A DNA stretch of 5,721 nt from Ignavibacteriaceae bacterium (GTDB lineage Bacteria > Bacteroidota > Ignavibacteria > Ignavibacteriales > Ignavibacteriaceae). Each line of letters starts with the position of its first letter. Positions within the stretch are counted from its first letter, which is position 1. The notes beneath the pieces were generated by a model. The model was not told the DNA's origin, searched no databases, and saw nothing but the letters and a program-made list of their open reading frames with translations. Positions 1 through 5,721 of this stretch are shown piece after piece. Location: the NCBI GenBank assembly GCA_022865965.1, contig JALHTS010000216.1, positions 1-5,721 of the forward strand, given 5' to 3'. Made by a program: the position numbers and the translations under genes.

Positions 1-100
1 CACTTACATAATTATTTTATTTCCACTTAGCCTTGCTTAAGTTTGTATATTATTTACATTAAAATATTACAGAAAAAGATAAAATGTAAACAGGGTTTTT
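1..100 (+). promoter_or_regulatory. Leader region of the carbamate kinase operon
   Basis: This AT-rich stretch before the carbamate kinase gene must hold the operon's promoter if the promoter lies inside the window. A weak sigma70-like pair can be drawn, TTGTAT at 43-48 and TATTAC at 65-70 with 16 bp between, but in such AT-rich DNA this is little better than chance. A short purine run (AGGG, 92-95) five bases before the ATG at 101 is the only ribosome-site candidate. The ATG at 84 is followed at once by a stop codon. No operator or riboswitch fold was recognised. Confidence 0.2.
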
Positions 101-1045
101 ATGAAAAAAATTGCCGTCGTTGCTTTAGGGGGAAATGCTCTGTTAAGAGGAAATGAAACTGGCACAATTCAGCAACAGGAAAAAAACACTTACGATACTT
201 GCATAAATCTAATAAAATTACTTGATAATGACTTTAACATAGTAATCACTCACGGAAATGGTCCGCAGGTGGGAAATATTCTTCTTAGAAACGAAGCGGG
301 CTATAACACTTATAAAATTCCTAAAATGCCTTTGGATATTTGTGTAGCTGATTCACAAGGCGGAATTGGCTATATGGTCGAAAGACAACTGAGAAATATT
401 CTTGCTGAAAAGAAAATAAGAAAAAATGTTGTAACAATGGTTACTCAGGTTTTAGTTGATAAAAATGATCCTGCTTTTAAAAATCCCACAAAACCTGTGG
501 GTGCTTTTTATTTAAAAGAAGAGGCAGACCTTCTGGCACGCGCAAATAATTTTATATTTAAAGAAGACCCACGCAAACGCGGATGGCGCAGAATTGTTGC
601 CTCACCTGAACCTAAAGATGTTTTGAATAAAAAGATCATTAAGAATCTTGTAAAAAAGGGAAACATTGTAATTGCTTCCGGCGGCGGCGGCGTGCCTGTT
701 TATCTTGATGATAAAAAAAAATTACAAGGAATTGAGGCAGTTATTGATAAAGATCTTGCTTCAGCTCTTCTTGCATATGAAATAGACGCAGATGATTTTT
801 TTATTCTGACAGATGTTCCTAAAGTCTATCTTAATTTTGGTAAACCTGATCAAAAAGCATTGGATACGATCACTGTAGAACAGGCGGAGGAGTACTTAAA
901 TCAAGGACATTTTGCAGCCGGTAGTATGGGTCCTAAAATTAAGGCCGCTATACACTTTGTAAGAAATGGCGGCAAGGAAACAATTATTACTGAATCAACA
1001 CAGCTTGGAAATCCCAAAGCGGGTACAATTATTACACAGAACTAA
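101..1045 (+). CDS. arcC: Carbamate kinase
   Basis: This cytoplasmic enzyme of the amino acid kinase family catalyses the reversible reaction ATP + carbamate = ADP + carbamoyl phosphate. In fermentative arginine or citrulline breakdown it runs towards ATP. The 314-residue length is normal for the family. Visible motifs, in order, are ALGGNAL (8-14), THGNGPQVG (50-58), KPVG (131-134), GWRRIVASPEP (161-171), ASGGGGVPV (192-200), EAVIDKDLAS (212-221), FILTDV (234-239) and GSMGPK (274-279). K131, K217 and K279 sit where the family has its catalytic and phosphate-binding lysines. The gene is intact and begins an apparent two-gene operon, 34 bp before ornithine carbamoyltransferase. That pairing supports a role in citrulline phosphorolysis with substrate-level ATP formation, although no arginine deiminase is visible. 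The family call is very secure because carbamate kinase has these specific motifs and other amino acid kinases (such as glutamate or aspartate kinase) do not. The in vivo direction is inferred. Confidence 0.96.
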   Translation: MKKIAVVALGGNALLRGNETGTIQQQEKNTYDTCINLIKLLDNDFNIVITHGNGPQVGNILLRNEAGYNTYKIPKMPLDICVADSQGGIGYMVERQLRNILAEKKIRKNVVTMVTQVLVDKNDPAFKNPTKPVGAFYLKEEADLLARANNFIFKEDPRKRGWRRIVASPEPKDVLNKKIIKNLVKKGNIVIASGGGGVPVYLDDKKKLQGIEAVIDKDLASALLAYEIDADDFFILTDVPKVYLNFGKPDQKALDTITVEQAEEYLNQGHFAAGSMGPKIKAAIHFVRNGGKETIITESTQLGNPKAGTIITQN

Positions 1046-1067
1046 AGATTTGATAATTTAAAATAAT

Positions 1068-1073
1068 AGGGAG
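1068..1073 (+). promoter_or_regulatory. Ribosome binding site of argF
   Basis: AGGGAG lies six bases before the ATG at 1080. It decides the start: the alternative in-frame ATG at 1092 (Met5) would sit 18 bases away, too far for this site. Confidence 0.6.
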
Positions 1074-1079
1074 TCATAA

Positions 1080-2012
1080 ATGGCAGTTAATATGAAAGGA
1101 AAAAATCTCATTTCAATTGCTGATCTTTCAATTGAAGAGATTTACCAGATTTTTGATGTGAGCAAATCACTTAAAGAAAAACTTTATACCGGTGAGGCTC
1201 ACAGACATCTTGAAGGAAAAACACTTGGGATGATCTTTACAAAAAGATCTACAAGAACAAGAATATCTTTTGAAACAGGTATTTATCAGCTAGGCGGAAT
1301 TGGAATGTATTTCGGTCCGAATGATTTACAATTAGGAACAAGTGAAAGTATTTCCGATACTGCAAAAGTTTTAGGAAGATATCTTAGCGGAATAATGATC
1401 AGAACTTTTGATCATCAGGATGTTGTTGAACTTGGTAAGTATGCCGGCATCCCTGTAATAAATGGACTGACAGATCTTCTTCATCCGTGTCAGGTTTTAA
1501 CAGATTTGTTTACTATTCTCGAGAAGAAAAGAAAATTACAAGGACTAAAACTTGCTTACATTGGCGACGGAAATAATATGGCGCACAGCTTATTAAACGG
1601 CTGTTCAAAAGTGGGAATGAATATAGCAATTGCATCTCCATCCGGTTACAAGCCTAATAAGGAAATTGTTGAAAATGCAAAAAAGTTTGCAAAATATATG
1701 GGATCAAAAATAGAAATAACAAACGATCCTGTTGCTGCAGTTAAAAATGCGGATATAGTTTATACAGATGTTTGGGCAAGTATGGGACAAGAGGCTGAAG
1801 CTATAGAAAGAAAGAAAAGGTTTGCAAAATATCAAGTCAATCCAAAATTAGTTAAGAATGCAAAAGGTGATTATTTATTTATGCATTGTTTACCTGCACA
1901 CAGGGGAGAAGAGGTTGTAAATGAAGTTGCTGACTCGCCAAACTCTGTAATTTTTGATGAAGCTGAAAATAGGCTTCACGTTCAGAAAGCCATAATGGCT
2001 TTAGTAATGTAA
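1080..2012 (+). CDS. argF: Ornithine carbamoyltransferase
   Basis: This cytoplasmic enzyme joins carbamoyl phosphate and ornithine to give citrulline and phosphate, or runs the reverse phosphorolysis. The N-terminal carbamoyl phosphate-binding domain carries STRTR (57-61), the IRT segment around R108 and HPCQ (135-138). The C-terminal ornithine-binding domain carries GDGNNMAHS (162-170), DVWASMG (230-236) and HCLPAHRGEE (269-278), and the protein ends with a DEAENR segment (293-298). The SMG loop and HCLP motif mark ornithine rather than aspartate carbamoyltransferase. The motifs also differ from the acetyl- or succinylornithine-specific enzymes, but that was judged by eye. At 310 residues, and with GDGNN, it looks like the biosynthetic ArgF type; catabolic ArcB enzymes are usually somewhat longer. 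Its place right behind carbamate kinase, however, suits a catabolic role, so the symbol is a best guess between argF and arcB. The operon ends with a strong terminator just after the stop codon. Confidence 0.95.
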   Translation: MAVNMKGKNLISIADLSIEEIYQIFDVSKSLKEKLYTGEAHRHLEGKTLGMIFTKRSTRTRISFETGIYQLGGIGMYFGPNDLQLGTSESISDTAKVLGRYLSGIMIRTFDHQDVVELGKYAGIPVINGLTDLLHPCQVLTDLFTILEKKRKLQGLKLAYIGDGNNMAHSLLNGCSKVGMNIAIASPSGYKPNKEIVENAKKFAKYMGSKIEITNDPVAAVKNADIVYTDVWASMGQEAEAIERKKRFAKYQVNPKLVKNAKGDYLFMHCLPAHRGEEVVNEVADSPNSVIFDEAENRLHVQKAIMALVM

Positions 2013-2018
2013 TTTAAT

Positions 2019-2079
2019 TAGCATCTTCGCGCAGAGATTTGTGCAAGTATTTTTGCGAGGAGATGCTACTCTTTTTTTT
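2019..2079 (+). terminator. Intrinsic terminator of the arcC-argF operon
   Basis: The left arm TAGCATCTTCGC (2019-2030) pairs with GCGA (2055-2058) and AGATGCTA (2061-2068), with a two-base GG bulge. A run of eight T (2072-2079) follows three bases after the stem. It begins seven bases after the argF stop codon. The T run is on the + strand only, so it serves argF and not the converging ABC gene. Confidence 0.88.
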
Positions 2080-2192
2080 AGTTACTTTAAATAAATGTAG
2101 TTGTTTAAAACTTCAACGGTAGTTCTATTAAGCACAGACTTTTAAACTTGAATAATCAATAATTGCAGCCGTTTAATAACTAATATCTGATT
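2080..2192. other. Convergent intergenic spacer
   Basis: This AT-rich spacer lies between the argF terminator and the 3' end of the ABC ATPase gene. It has an 8-bp inverted repeat (GTTTAAAA at 2103-2110, TTTTAAAC at 2140-2147) with a 29-base loop and no T run, too weak to call a terminator. I see no gene or other signal in it. Confidence 0.5.
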
Positions 2193-2924
2193 TTATACTT
2201 CAGTTCTTCTAATAAAGTCTCTAATAACCTGATCATTAGAACTGCTGAGCTCTACGGGTTTACCTAAAAAATAAATTTTCCCATCGTGCATCATTCCAAC
2301 TTTGTCAGCCACATTTTTCACACTGTACATATCGTGTGTAACAACAACTGAAGTGACATTAATTTTATTAGAAAGTTCTTTTATAAGACTATCAATCGAA
2401 TCGGACATAATAGGATCGAGTCCTGTTGTTGGTTCATCATACAAAATGTAATCAGGATTTGTGACTAAAGCCCTTGCAAGTCCCACTCTTTTTTTCATGC
2501 CGCCCGATAGTTCAGAAGGTTTGAGATTTTCAGTACCAGACAGACCGACGAGTTCAAGTTTTTCTGATACAACTTTTTTTATTTCTGATTTGGAATGTTT
2601 GTCGAATGATTCAATTAGAGAAAGAGAAACATTTTCTTCAACAGTTAGTGAATCAAATAATGCGGATCCCTGGAAAAGAAATCCAAATTTTCTTCTTAAC
2701 TGATAAAGTTCATTTATAGATAAGTCATCGACAATTTTACCTTCAACTTTTACATAACCGGAATCCGGACTAAGCAAACCGACAATATTCTTTATTAAAA
2801 CACTTTTACCGCAGCCGCTTCTGCCAATAATAACGAGTGTTTCTCCTTTCTCTATATTAAGGGTTATTCCGTTAAGAACATTATTGCTGCCAAAACTTTT
2901 ATGAAGGTTATTTATTTCGATCAT
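2193..2924 (-). CDS. ABC transporter ATP-binding protein, MlaF-like
   Basis: This is the ATPase subunit of an ABC transporter, closest by its motifs to MlaF/Ttg2A, the energy unit of the MlaFEDB-type system that moves phospholipids between inner and outer membranes. The 243-residue protein has Walker A GRSGCGKS (34-41), the Q-loop segment GFLFQGSALFD (81-91), the signature LSGGMKKRVGLARA (139-152), Walker B ILYDEP with catalytic E164 (160-165), TTGLDPI (166-172) and the switch histidine in VVTHDM (194-199). The FQGSALFDSLTVEENV and DEPTTGLDPI wording is typical of MlaF. The frame stays open upstream to an ATG at 3008, but those 28 extra codons look unlike protein of this family and begin inside the terminator stem of the gene before. 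The ATG at 2924 gives the usual ABC start, MIEINNLHKSFG. No clear Shine-Dalgarno site or promoter stands before it. No MlaE permease or MlaD lipid-binding gene is next to it, so its partners must be encoded elsewhere. The ATPase call is certain; the lipid substrate is inferred. Confidence 0.9.
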   Translation of the reverse strand: MIEINNLHKSFGSNNVLNGITLNIEKGETLVIIGRSGCGKSVLIKNIVGLLSPDSGYVKVEGKIVDDLSINELYQLRRKFGFLFQGSALFDSLTVEENVSLSLIESFDKHSKSEIKKVVSEKLELVGLSGTENLKPSELSGGMKKRVGLARALVTNPDYILYDEPTTGLDPIMSDSIDSLIKELSNKINVTSVVVTHDMYSVKNVADKVGMMHDGKIYFLGKPVELSSSNDQVIRDFIRRTEV

Positions 2925-2983
2925 ATATAATTTGTAATAGACTTCTGAAAAATAAACAAATAAAAACTTTAATGATTGTTTGA

Positions 2984-3015
2984 AAATAAAAAACCGGATC
3001 TTATTCAAATCCGGT
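2984..3015 (-). terminator. Intrinsic terminator of the DUF4397 lipoprotein gene
   Basis: On the minus strand, ACCGGAT and ATCCGGT (3015-3009 and 2999-2993) form a perfect 7-bp stem with a nine-base loop, followed directly by a T-rich tract (T6 if the last stem T is counted, at 2993-2988). It lies 24 bases after the stop codon of the lipoprotein gene. It makes read-through into the ABC ATPase gene unlikely and shows that an ATP-binding protein start at 3008, inside the hairpin, is wrong. Confidence 0.85.
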
Positions 3016-3038
3016 AATTGAAGAATTCCAAATCGATT

Positions 3039-3722
3039 TTAGTTATTTTCAATTATCGAAACGCCTAAAGCCTGAGGACCAATTCCTTGGTAAAGTCCTC
3101 TTAAAAAAACAGTATAAATTTTTCCGGCTATTAATGTAATATTACCAAGTTCAAGCACAACATCCGTAGTTCCCGCAGTTCTGACCTCAAGACTATGCGT
3201 ACCAGCATCTAGGGGTGTAAAGTCAATATATTCCTTGAACGCAACGTTTCCGAATATTACGGTTCCATCTGATAAAGTAATATCAACAGCAGGAGCATCG
3301 GGTGAAAGGTGTAAAAATCTAACGTGAGCTTTACTACTTGCGGGAGCTGTAAGATCATCAACTAATAGTAGGGCATCTAAATTTATTGCTCTATCAATTG
3401 CAAATGCCGAATAATTTTTATTTGCATCAAAAGGAAGGTTTTCATTAAATACTGTTAAATCTATTCCGGTAACGTTAACTTTTATGTTTCGTATTCCGGC
3501 ATCAATCTCTATGTAAGGTGTGTTATTTGGGAAGGTAAGATTTTGCTGAGCAAGGTTGTTATCAACAAAAACATCAACTCCCGGCGCATCGGGTGAGGCA
3601 TGAATTGCCATAACGTTTGCTTTTCCCGGATCAGATGAAACCGGGTCATCTTCACTGCATGCGAAAAAAGTAATAGTTATGATAAGTATAAAGGTCGATA
3701 AAAAAATTAGATTCCTGAACAT
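3039..3722 (-). CDS. DUF4397 domain lipoprotein, probably surface-exposed
   Basis: This is a 227-residue lipoprotein of unknown function. Residues 1-21 are a hydrophobic signal peptide, and TFFAC with Cys22 forms a plausible, though not perfect, lipobox. The next residues, SEDDP, are acidic and resemble the lipoprotein export signal that sends Bacteroidota lipoproteins to the outer surface; this location is inferred. The mature part holds two copies of a DUF4397-type beta domain: the first from about residue 35 with HASPDAPGVDV (41-51), the second from about residue 132 with HLSPDAPAVDI (138-148). Each is followed by a DAG turn (74-76 and in the LDAGTHSLEV segment). The SPDAP..D motif is the mark of DUF4397, a beta-sandwich-like family often found in secreted or surface proteins of this kind of bacterium, with no known enzymatic activity. 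No catalytic motif is visible. The gene has its own ribosome site, a candidate promoter and a terminator, so it is probably a single-gene transcript. Confidence 0.88.
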   Translation of the reverse strand: MFRNLIFLSTFILIITITFFACSEDDPVSSDPGKANVMAIHASPDAPGVDVFVDNNLAQQNLTFPNNTPYIEIDAGIRNIKVNVTGIDLTVFNENLPFDANKNYSAFAIDRAINLDALLLVDDLTAPASSKAHVRFLHLSPDAPAVDITLSDGTVIFGNVAFKEYIDFTPLDAGTHSLEVRTAGTTDVVLELGNITLIAGKIYTVFLRGLYQGIGPQALGVSIIENN

Positions 3723-3727
3723 TTTGT

Positions 3728-3733
3728 CCTCCT
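3728..3733 (-). promoter_or_regulatory. Ribosome binding site of the DUF4397 lipoprotein gene
   Basis: A perfect AGGAGG (CCTCCT on the + strand) stands five bases before the ATG whose first base is 3722. This fixes the start and suggests strong translation. Confidence 0.8.
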
Positions 3734-3749
3734 TTAAGATAAATATTTG

Positions 3750-3777
3750 ATTATATGCTTATTTATTGTGCAACAAA
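3750..3777 (-). promoter_or_regulatory. Candidate promoter of the DUF4397 lipoprotein gene
   Basis: On the minus strand a perfect TATAAT (3755-3750) lies 16 bp after a weak -35 TTTGTT (3777-3772). Transcription would start near 3743, giving a leader of about 20 bases that just includes the ribosome site. That tidy geometry favours it, but the region is AT-rich and the group's sigma factor may prefer another consensus. Confidence 0.4.
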
Positions 3778-3788
3778 AATAACATCTT

Positions 3789-3818
3789 TTGAGTAATTAC
3801 AGTTCTATCTATTAAAAT
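3789..3818 (+). promoter_or_regulatory. Candidate promoter of the barrel-SppA gene
   Basis: TTGAGT (3789-3794) and TAAAAT (3813-3818) are 18 bp apart, matching the sigma70 consensus at four and five of six positions. It points towards the protease gene, with a leader of about 70 bases. It was found by eye in AT-rich DNA, so it is only a candidate. Confidence 0.3.
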
Positions 3819-3883
3819 TATTTTTAGGAGGAATTTAATTCTGTTCTTTTTATTAAATTTTACATCACTATTTCTTTAAAATT

Positions 3884-3888
3884 AAAGG
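3884..3888 (+). promoter_or_regulatory. Ribosome binding site of the barrel-SppA gene
   Basis: AAAGG lies eight bases before the ATG at 3897. The frame is open back to the stop codon TAG at 3825-3827, but holds no ATG, GTG or TTG in that interval, so 3897 is the first usual start. Confidence 0.5.
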
Positions 3889-3896
3889 CAGTTATT

Positions 3897-5721
3897 ATGA
3901 GGAACTTCATTTTTATTTTCCTGTTTGTTATAAATATTTGCCCGGAAAATTTTTCTCAGCAAAAGTCTCCTTCATACTTAGAAGTAAATGATTTCAACTT
4001 GGCGCCCGCCGGAGCACTTAAATATGGTTTATATGGTTACGATAATCCTGCTGTGCTTACATATCTTCATCAACCGGATATTTATTTTACGTGGAATGAT
4101 CTGGGTGGAGATTTCAATGACTTAAACAATTGGGGATTATTTACCGCCATTCCAAATTTTGGTTTCAGTGTTGTTTCATTTGGTGATAAAACAAATTCTG
4201 TTCTTAACTATACATTGTCTGCAGCTATTGGAGGACCTTCTCTCAGTCTTGGGCTGGCTTATAAATGGACTAGCGGAGATTTTGAAGAATTTAATATCTC
4301 GAATGAGTTTACTATAGGGTCTTTAATAAGGTTAAACAGATATTTTTCTTTAGGATTAGTCGGAAATCTTCCGATAAAAGGTGAACGAGAAGGAGTTGTG
4401 GGTCTTGCATTTCGTCCTTTTGGTAATGAAGTAATTACATTTTTTGGAGATTATATTTTTACTGAAAACAACATAAGAAATGAAATTCGTTGGAGCTCGG
4501 GTGTTGCGGTTGAACCTTTCGATGGTATCAGATTTATCGGAAGATATTTTGAAGGGAAGGCATTTAATATAGGAACACAAATCAGTTTTGGAAATTTTGG
4601 ATTAAATTATCAATCACATTTTGACAGCGATAAGAATCATGCTTATAACACTTATGGTATTAGACTTGGTGCTTATGACCGGACTATTTTTCCGAAACTT
4701 TTCAATAAGAATAAATATGTCGAAATAAATTTATTTGGCGGAATAAAATATCAGAGATATAAATATTTGGATAATTCAAATACTCTGATTGACTTGGTTA
4801 ATCAAATTGATGCAGCAATGCGTGATAATACTGTCAGCGGAATTGCGATTAATCTTTCCGATATAAATATTAACCGCGAAATGCTCTGGGAAATAAGAGA
4901 AAAACTAAAAGAATTTAAAAACTCAGGTAAAAAAATAGTTGTCTATGCGGATAGACTGAACATAGATGATTATCATTTAGCTTCGGTTGCTGATAAAATA
5001 GTTCTTGATCCGATTGGTAACATTACTTTGGAAGGATATGTTATGGGGAGAACGTTTTACAAAGGGACTTTAGAAAAACTTGGAATTGGATTTACAGAAT
5101 TAAGATATTTTAAATATAAATCAGCAGCAGAATCTTATTCTCGTGATAAAATGAGCAAAGCGGATCGTGAACAAAGACAAAGACTTGTTGATGAATTTTA
5201 CCGCATTGCTAAAACCGATATATGTGAAAGCAGAAATATTTCAGGTGAAAAATTTGAAGAACTCGTTAATGAATACGGAATGTTTTCTCCCGAAGAAGCA
5301 ATCAACCTTAATTTAGTTGATACTCTTGGCAGATGGGATGAAGTTAAAAATGTTGTAAAGAATCTTGAAAATGAAGAAACAAAATTTGTTTCTCCATCTT
5401 CACTTGAAAAGTTTAATCTTCCAAAAGATGATTACTGGGGAAGTAAGCCTGTTGTTGCAGTTATTTATGCAATCGGCGGCACTCAAATGGATGAAGGAAT
5501 TAAAGCAAGTAGTCTTGTAAAATTTGTAGAGTCTGCTGTTAGCAGTTCAAATGTAAAAGCTATTGTTCTTCGTGTTGACTCTCCCGGTGGCGATGGATTA
5601 GCTTCCGATATAAATATTAACCGCGAAATGCTCTGGGAAATAAGAGAAAAACTAAAAGAATTTAAAAACTCAGGTAAAAAAATAGTTGTCTATGCGGATA
5701 GACTGAACATAGATGATTATC
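3897..5721 (+). CDS. sppA: SppA-type S49 protease with N-terminal beta-barrel-like domain (partial, 3' end missing)
   Basis: The gene is open at the right edge; 608 codons are present. Residues 1-20 look like a secretion signal cut near FSQQ. Residues 22-262 are rich in aromatic and glycine residues in short alternating strands and contain DNPAVLTYL (49-57), like the NPAxL signature of PorV/FadL-type outer-membrane barrels. From about 273 (KYVEINLFGGI) the S49 fold starts. The first domain has YKSAAE (407-412), whose K408 matches the catalytic lysine of E. coli SppA, followed by SRDKMS. The second domain starts near 517 (KPVVAVIYAIGG) and has DSPGGDGLAS (561-570), whose S570 matches the nucleophile. 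The Lys/Ser split over two domains is the known SppA mechanism for degrading leftover signal peptides. E. coli SppA is anchored by an N-terminal membrane helix; here a barrel takes that place, so the protease may sit on the periplasmic side of the outer membrane (inference). From S570 onward the sequence repeats residues 321-359 exactly, which is suspect. Confidence 0.85.
   Translation, partial: MRNFIFIFLFVINICPENFSQQKSPSYLEVNDFNLAPAGALKYGLYGYDNPAVLTYLHQPDIYFTWNDLGGDFNDLNNWGLFTAIPNFGFSVVSFGDKTNSVLNYTLSAAIGGPSLSLGLAYKWTSGDFEEFNISNEFTIGSLIRLNRYFSLGLVGNLPIKGEREGVVGLAFRPFGNEVITFFGDYIFTENNIRNEIRWSSGVAVEPFDGIRFIGRYFEGKAFNIGTQISFGNFGLNYQSHFDSDKNHAYNTYGIRLGAYDRTIFPKLFNKNKYVEINLFGGIKYQRYKYLDNSNTLIDLVNQIDAAMRDNTVSGIAINLSDININREMLWEIREKLKEFKNSGKKIVVYADRLNIDDYHLASVADKIVLDPIGNITLEGYVMGRTFYKGTLEKLGIGFTELRYFKYKSAAESYSRDKMSKADREQRQRLVDEFYRIAKTDICESRNISGEKFEELVNEYGMFSPEEAINLNLVDTLGRWDEVKNVVKNLENEETKFVSPSSLEKFNLPKDDYWGSKPVVAVIYAIGGTQMDEGIKASSLVKFVESAVSSSNVKAIVLRVDSPGGDGLASDININREMLWEIREKLKEFKNSGKKIVVYADRLNIDDY
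4856..4974 (+). repeat. Exact 119-bp direct repeat, copy 1 (first protease domain)
   Basis: This copy fits its surroundings. It encodes residues 321-359 of the first S49 domain, from SDINI through the helix around WEIREKLKEF to the strand KKIVVYAD, and runs on smoothly into HLASVADKIVLDPIG, as expected in the family. It is therefore the original of the pair. Confidence 0.95.
5603..5721 (+). repeat. Exact 119-bp direct repeat, copy 2 (at window edge, suspected misassembly)
   Basis: All 119 bases match copy 1, at an offset of 747 bp (249 codons, so in frame). The base before the match differs (T at 4855, C at 5602), and the match runs to the last base of the window, so its true length is unknown. 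The copy begins at the last two bases of the Ala569-Ser570 context and encodes residues 570-608. The sequence typical of the second SppA domain here, including an AASGGY-like motif, is missing. Confidence 0.95.

Noticed and set aside
1080..2012. Aspartate carbamoyltransferase
   Set aside because: The SMG loop and HCLPAHRGEE motif belong to ornithine carbamoyltransferases, and the carbamate kinase neighbour agrees.
2103..2147. Inverted repeat as terminator of the ABC ATPase gene
   Set aside because: The stem is only 8 bp, almost all A/T, with a 29-base loop and no T run on the minus strand.
2461..2703. Open frame of 80 codons on the + strand
   Set aside because: It lies wholly antisense inside the MlaF-like gene, matches no family I recognise and has no ribosome site; it is a shadow of the real gene.
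3897..3965. Lipoprotein signal for the barrel-SppA protein at Cys15
   Set aside because: The residues before the cysteine (VINI) do not make a lipobox, and a signal peptidase I site near FSQQ fits better.
4356..4580. Open frame of 74 codons on the - strand
   Set aside because: It is antisense within the barrel part of the SppA gene and its lysine/asparagine/phenylalanine-rich translation is typical of a chance frame in AT-rich DNA.
5603..5721. Terminal redundancy of a circular replicon
   Set aside because: A circular contig would repeat its first bases at its end. Here the end repeats an interior stretch (4856-4974), so it does not show circularity.

Overview
The window is AT-rich bacterial DNA, dense in genes, with five protein-coding genes and no RNA gene, insertion sequence or CRISPR array that I can see. 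An Ignavibacteria-like or related member of the Bacteroidota/FCB group is the best guess. The reasons are a DUF4397 lipoprotein with an acidic stretch after the lipid cysteine (like the Bacteroidota surface-export signal), a PorV/FadL-like barrel domain, and an MlaF-type ATPase. Some genes carry strong AGGAGG-type ribosome sites, which argues against classical Bacteroidia or Flavobacteria. The taxonomic call is inference, not proof.

Left part (1-2079, + strand): carbamate kinase (101-1045) and ornithine carbamoyltransferase (1080-2012) lie 34 bp apart and look like one operon, closed by a clear intrinsic terminator (2019-2079). Both enzymes handle carbamoyl phosphate. Together they could turn citrulline into ornithine, ATP, ammonia and CO2, or work separately in arginine synthesis. 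No arginine deiminase is visible.

Middle part (2193-3722, - strand): a solitary MlaF-type ABC ATPase (2193-2924) converges on the arginine-related operon. Upstream of it is a two-repeat DUF4397 lipoprotein gene (3039-3722). A terminator (2984-3015) lies between them, so the two are probably separate transcripts.

Right part (3897-5721, + strand): a long gene, open at the right edge, transcribed divergently from the lipoprotein gene. It encodes a signal peptide, a roughly 240-residue region that looks like an outer-membrane beta-barrel, and then an SppA-type (peptidase S49) protease. This barrel-protease fusion is the most interesting biology in the window.

The last 119 bp (5603-5721) are an exact, in-frame copy of 4856-4974 from the same gene. 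The copy starts at the codon of the presumed catalytic serine and replaces the sequence expected in the second protease domain. I think this is most likely an assembly join at a contig end, so the sequence after about 5603 should not be trusted until checked.
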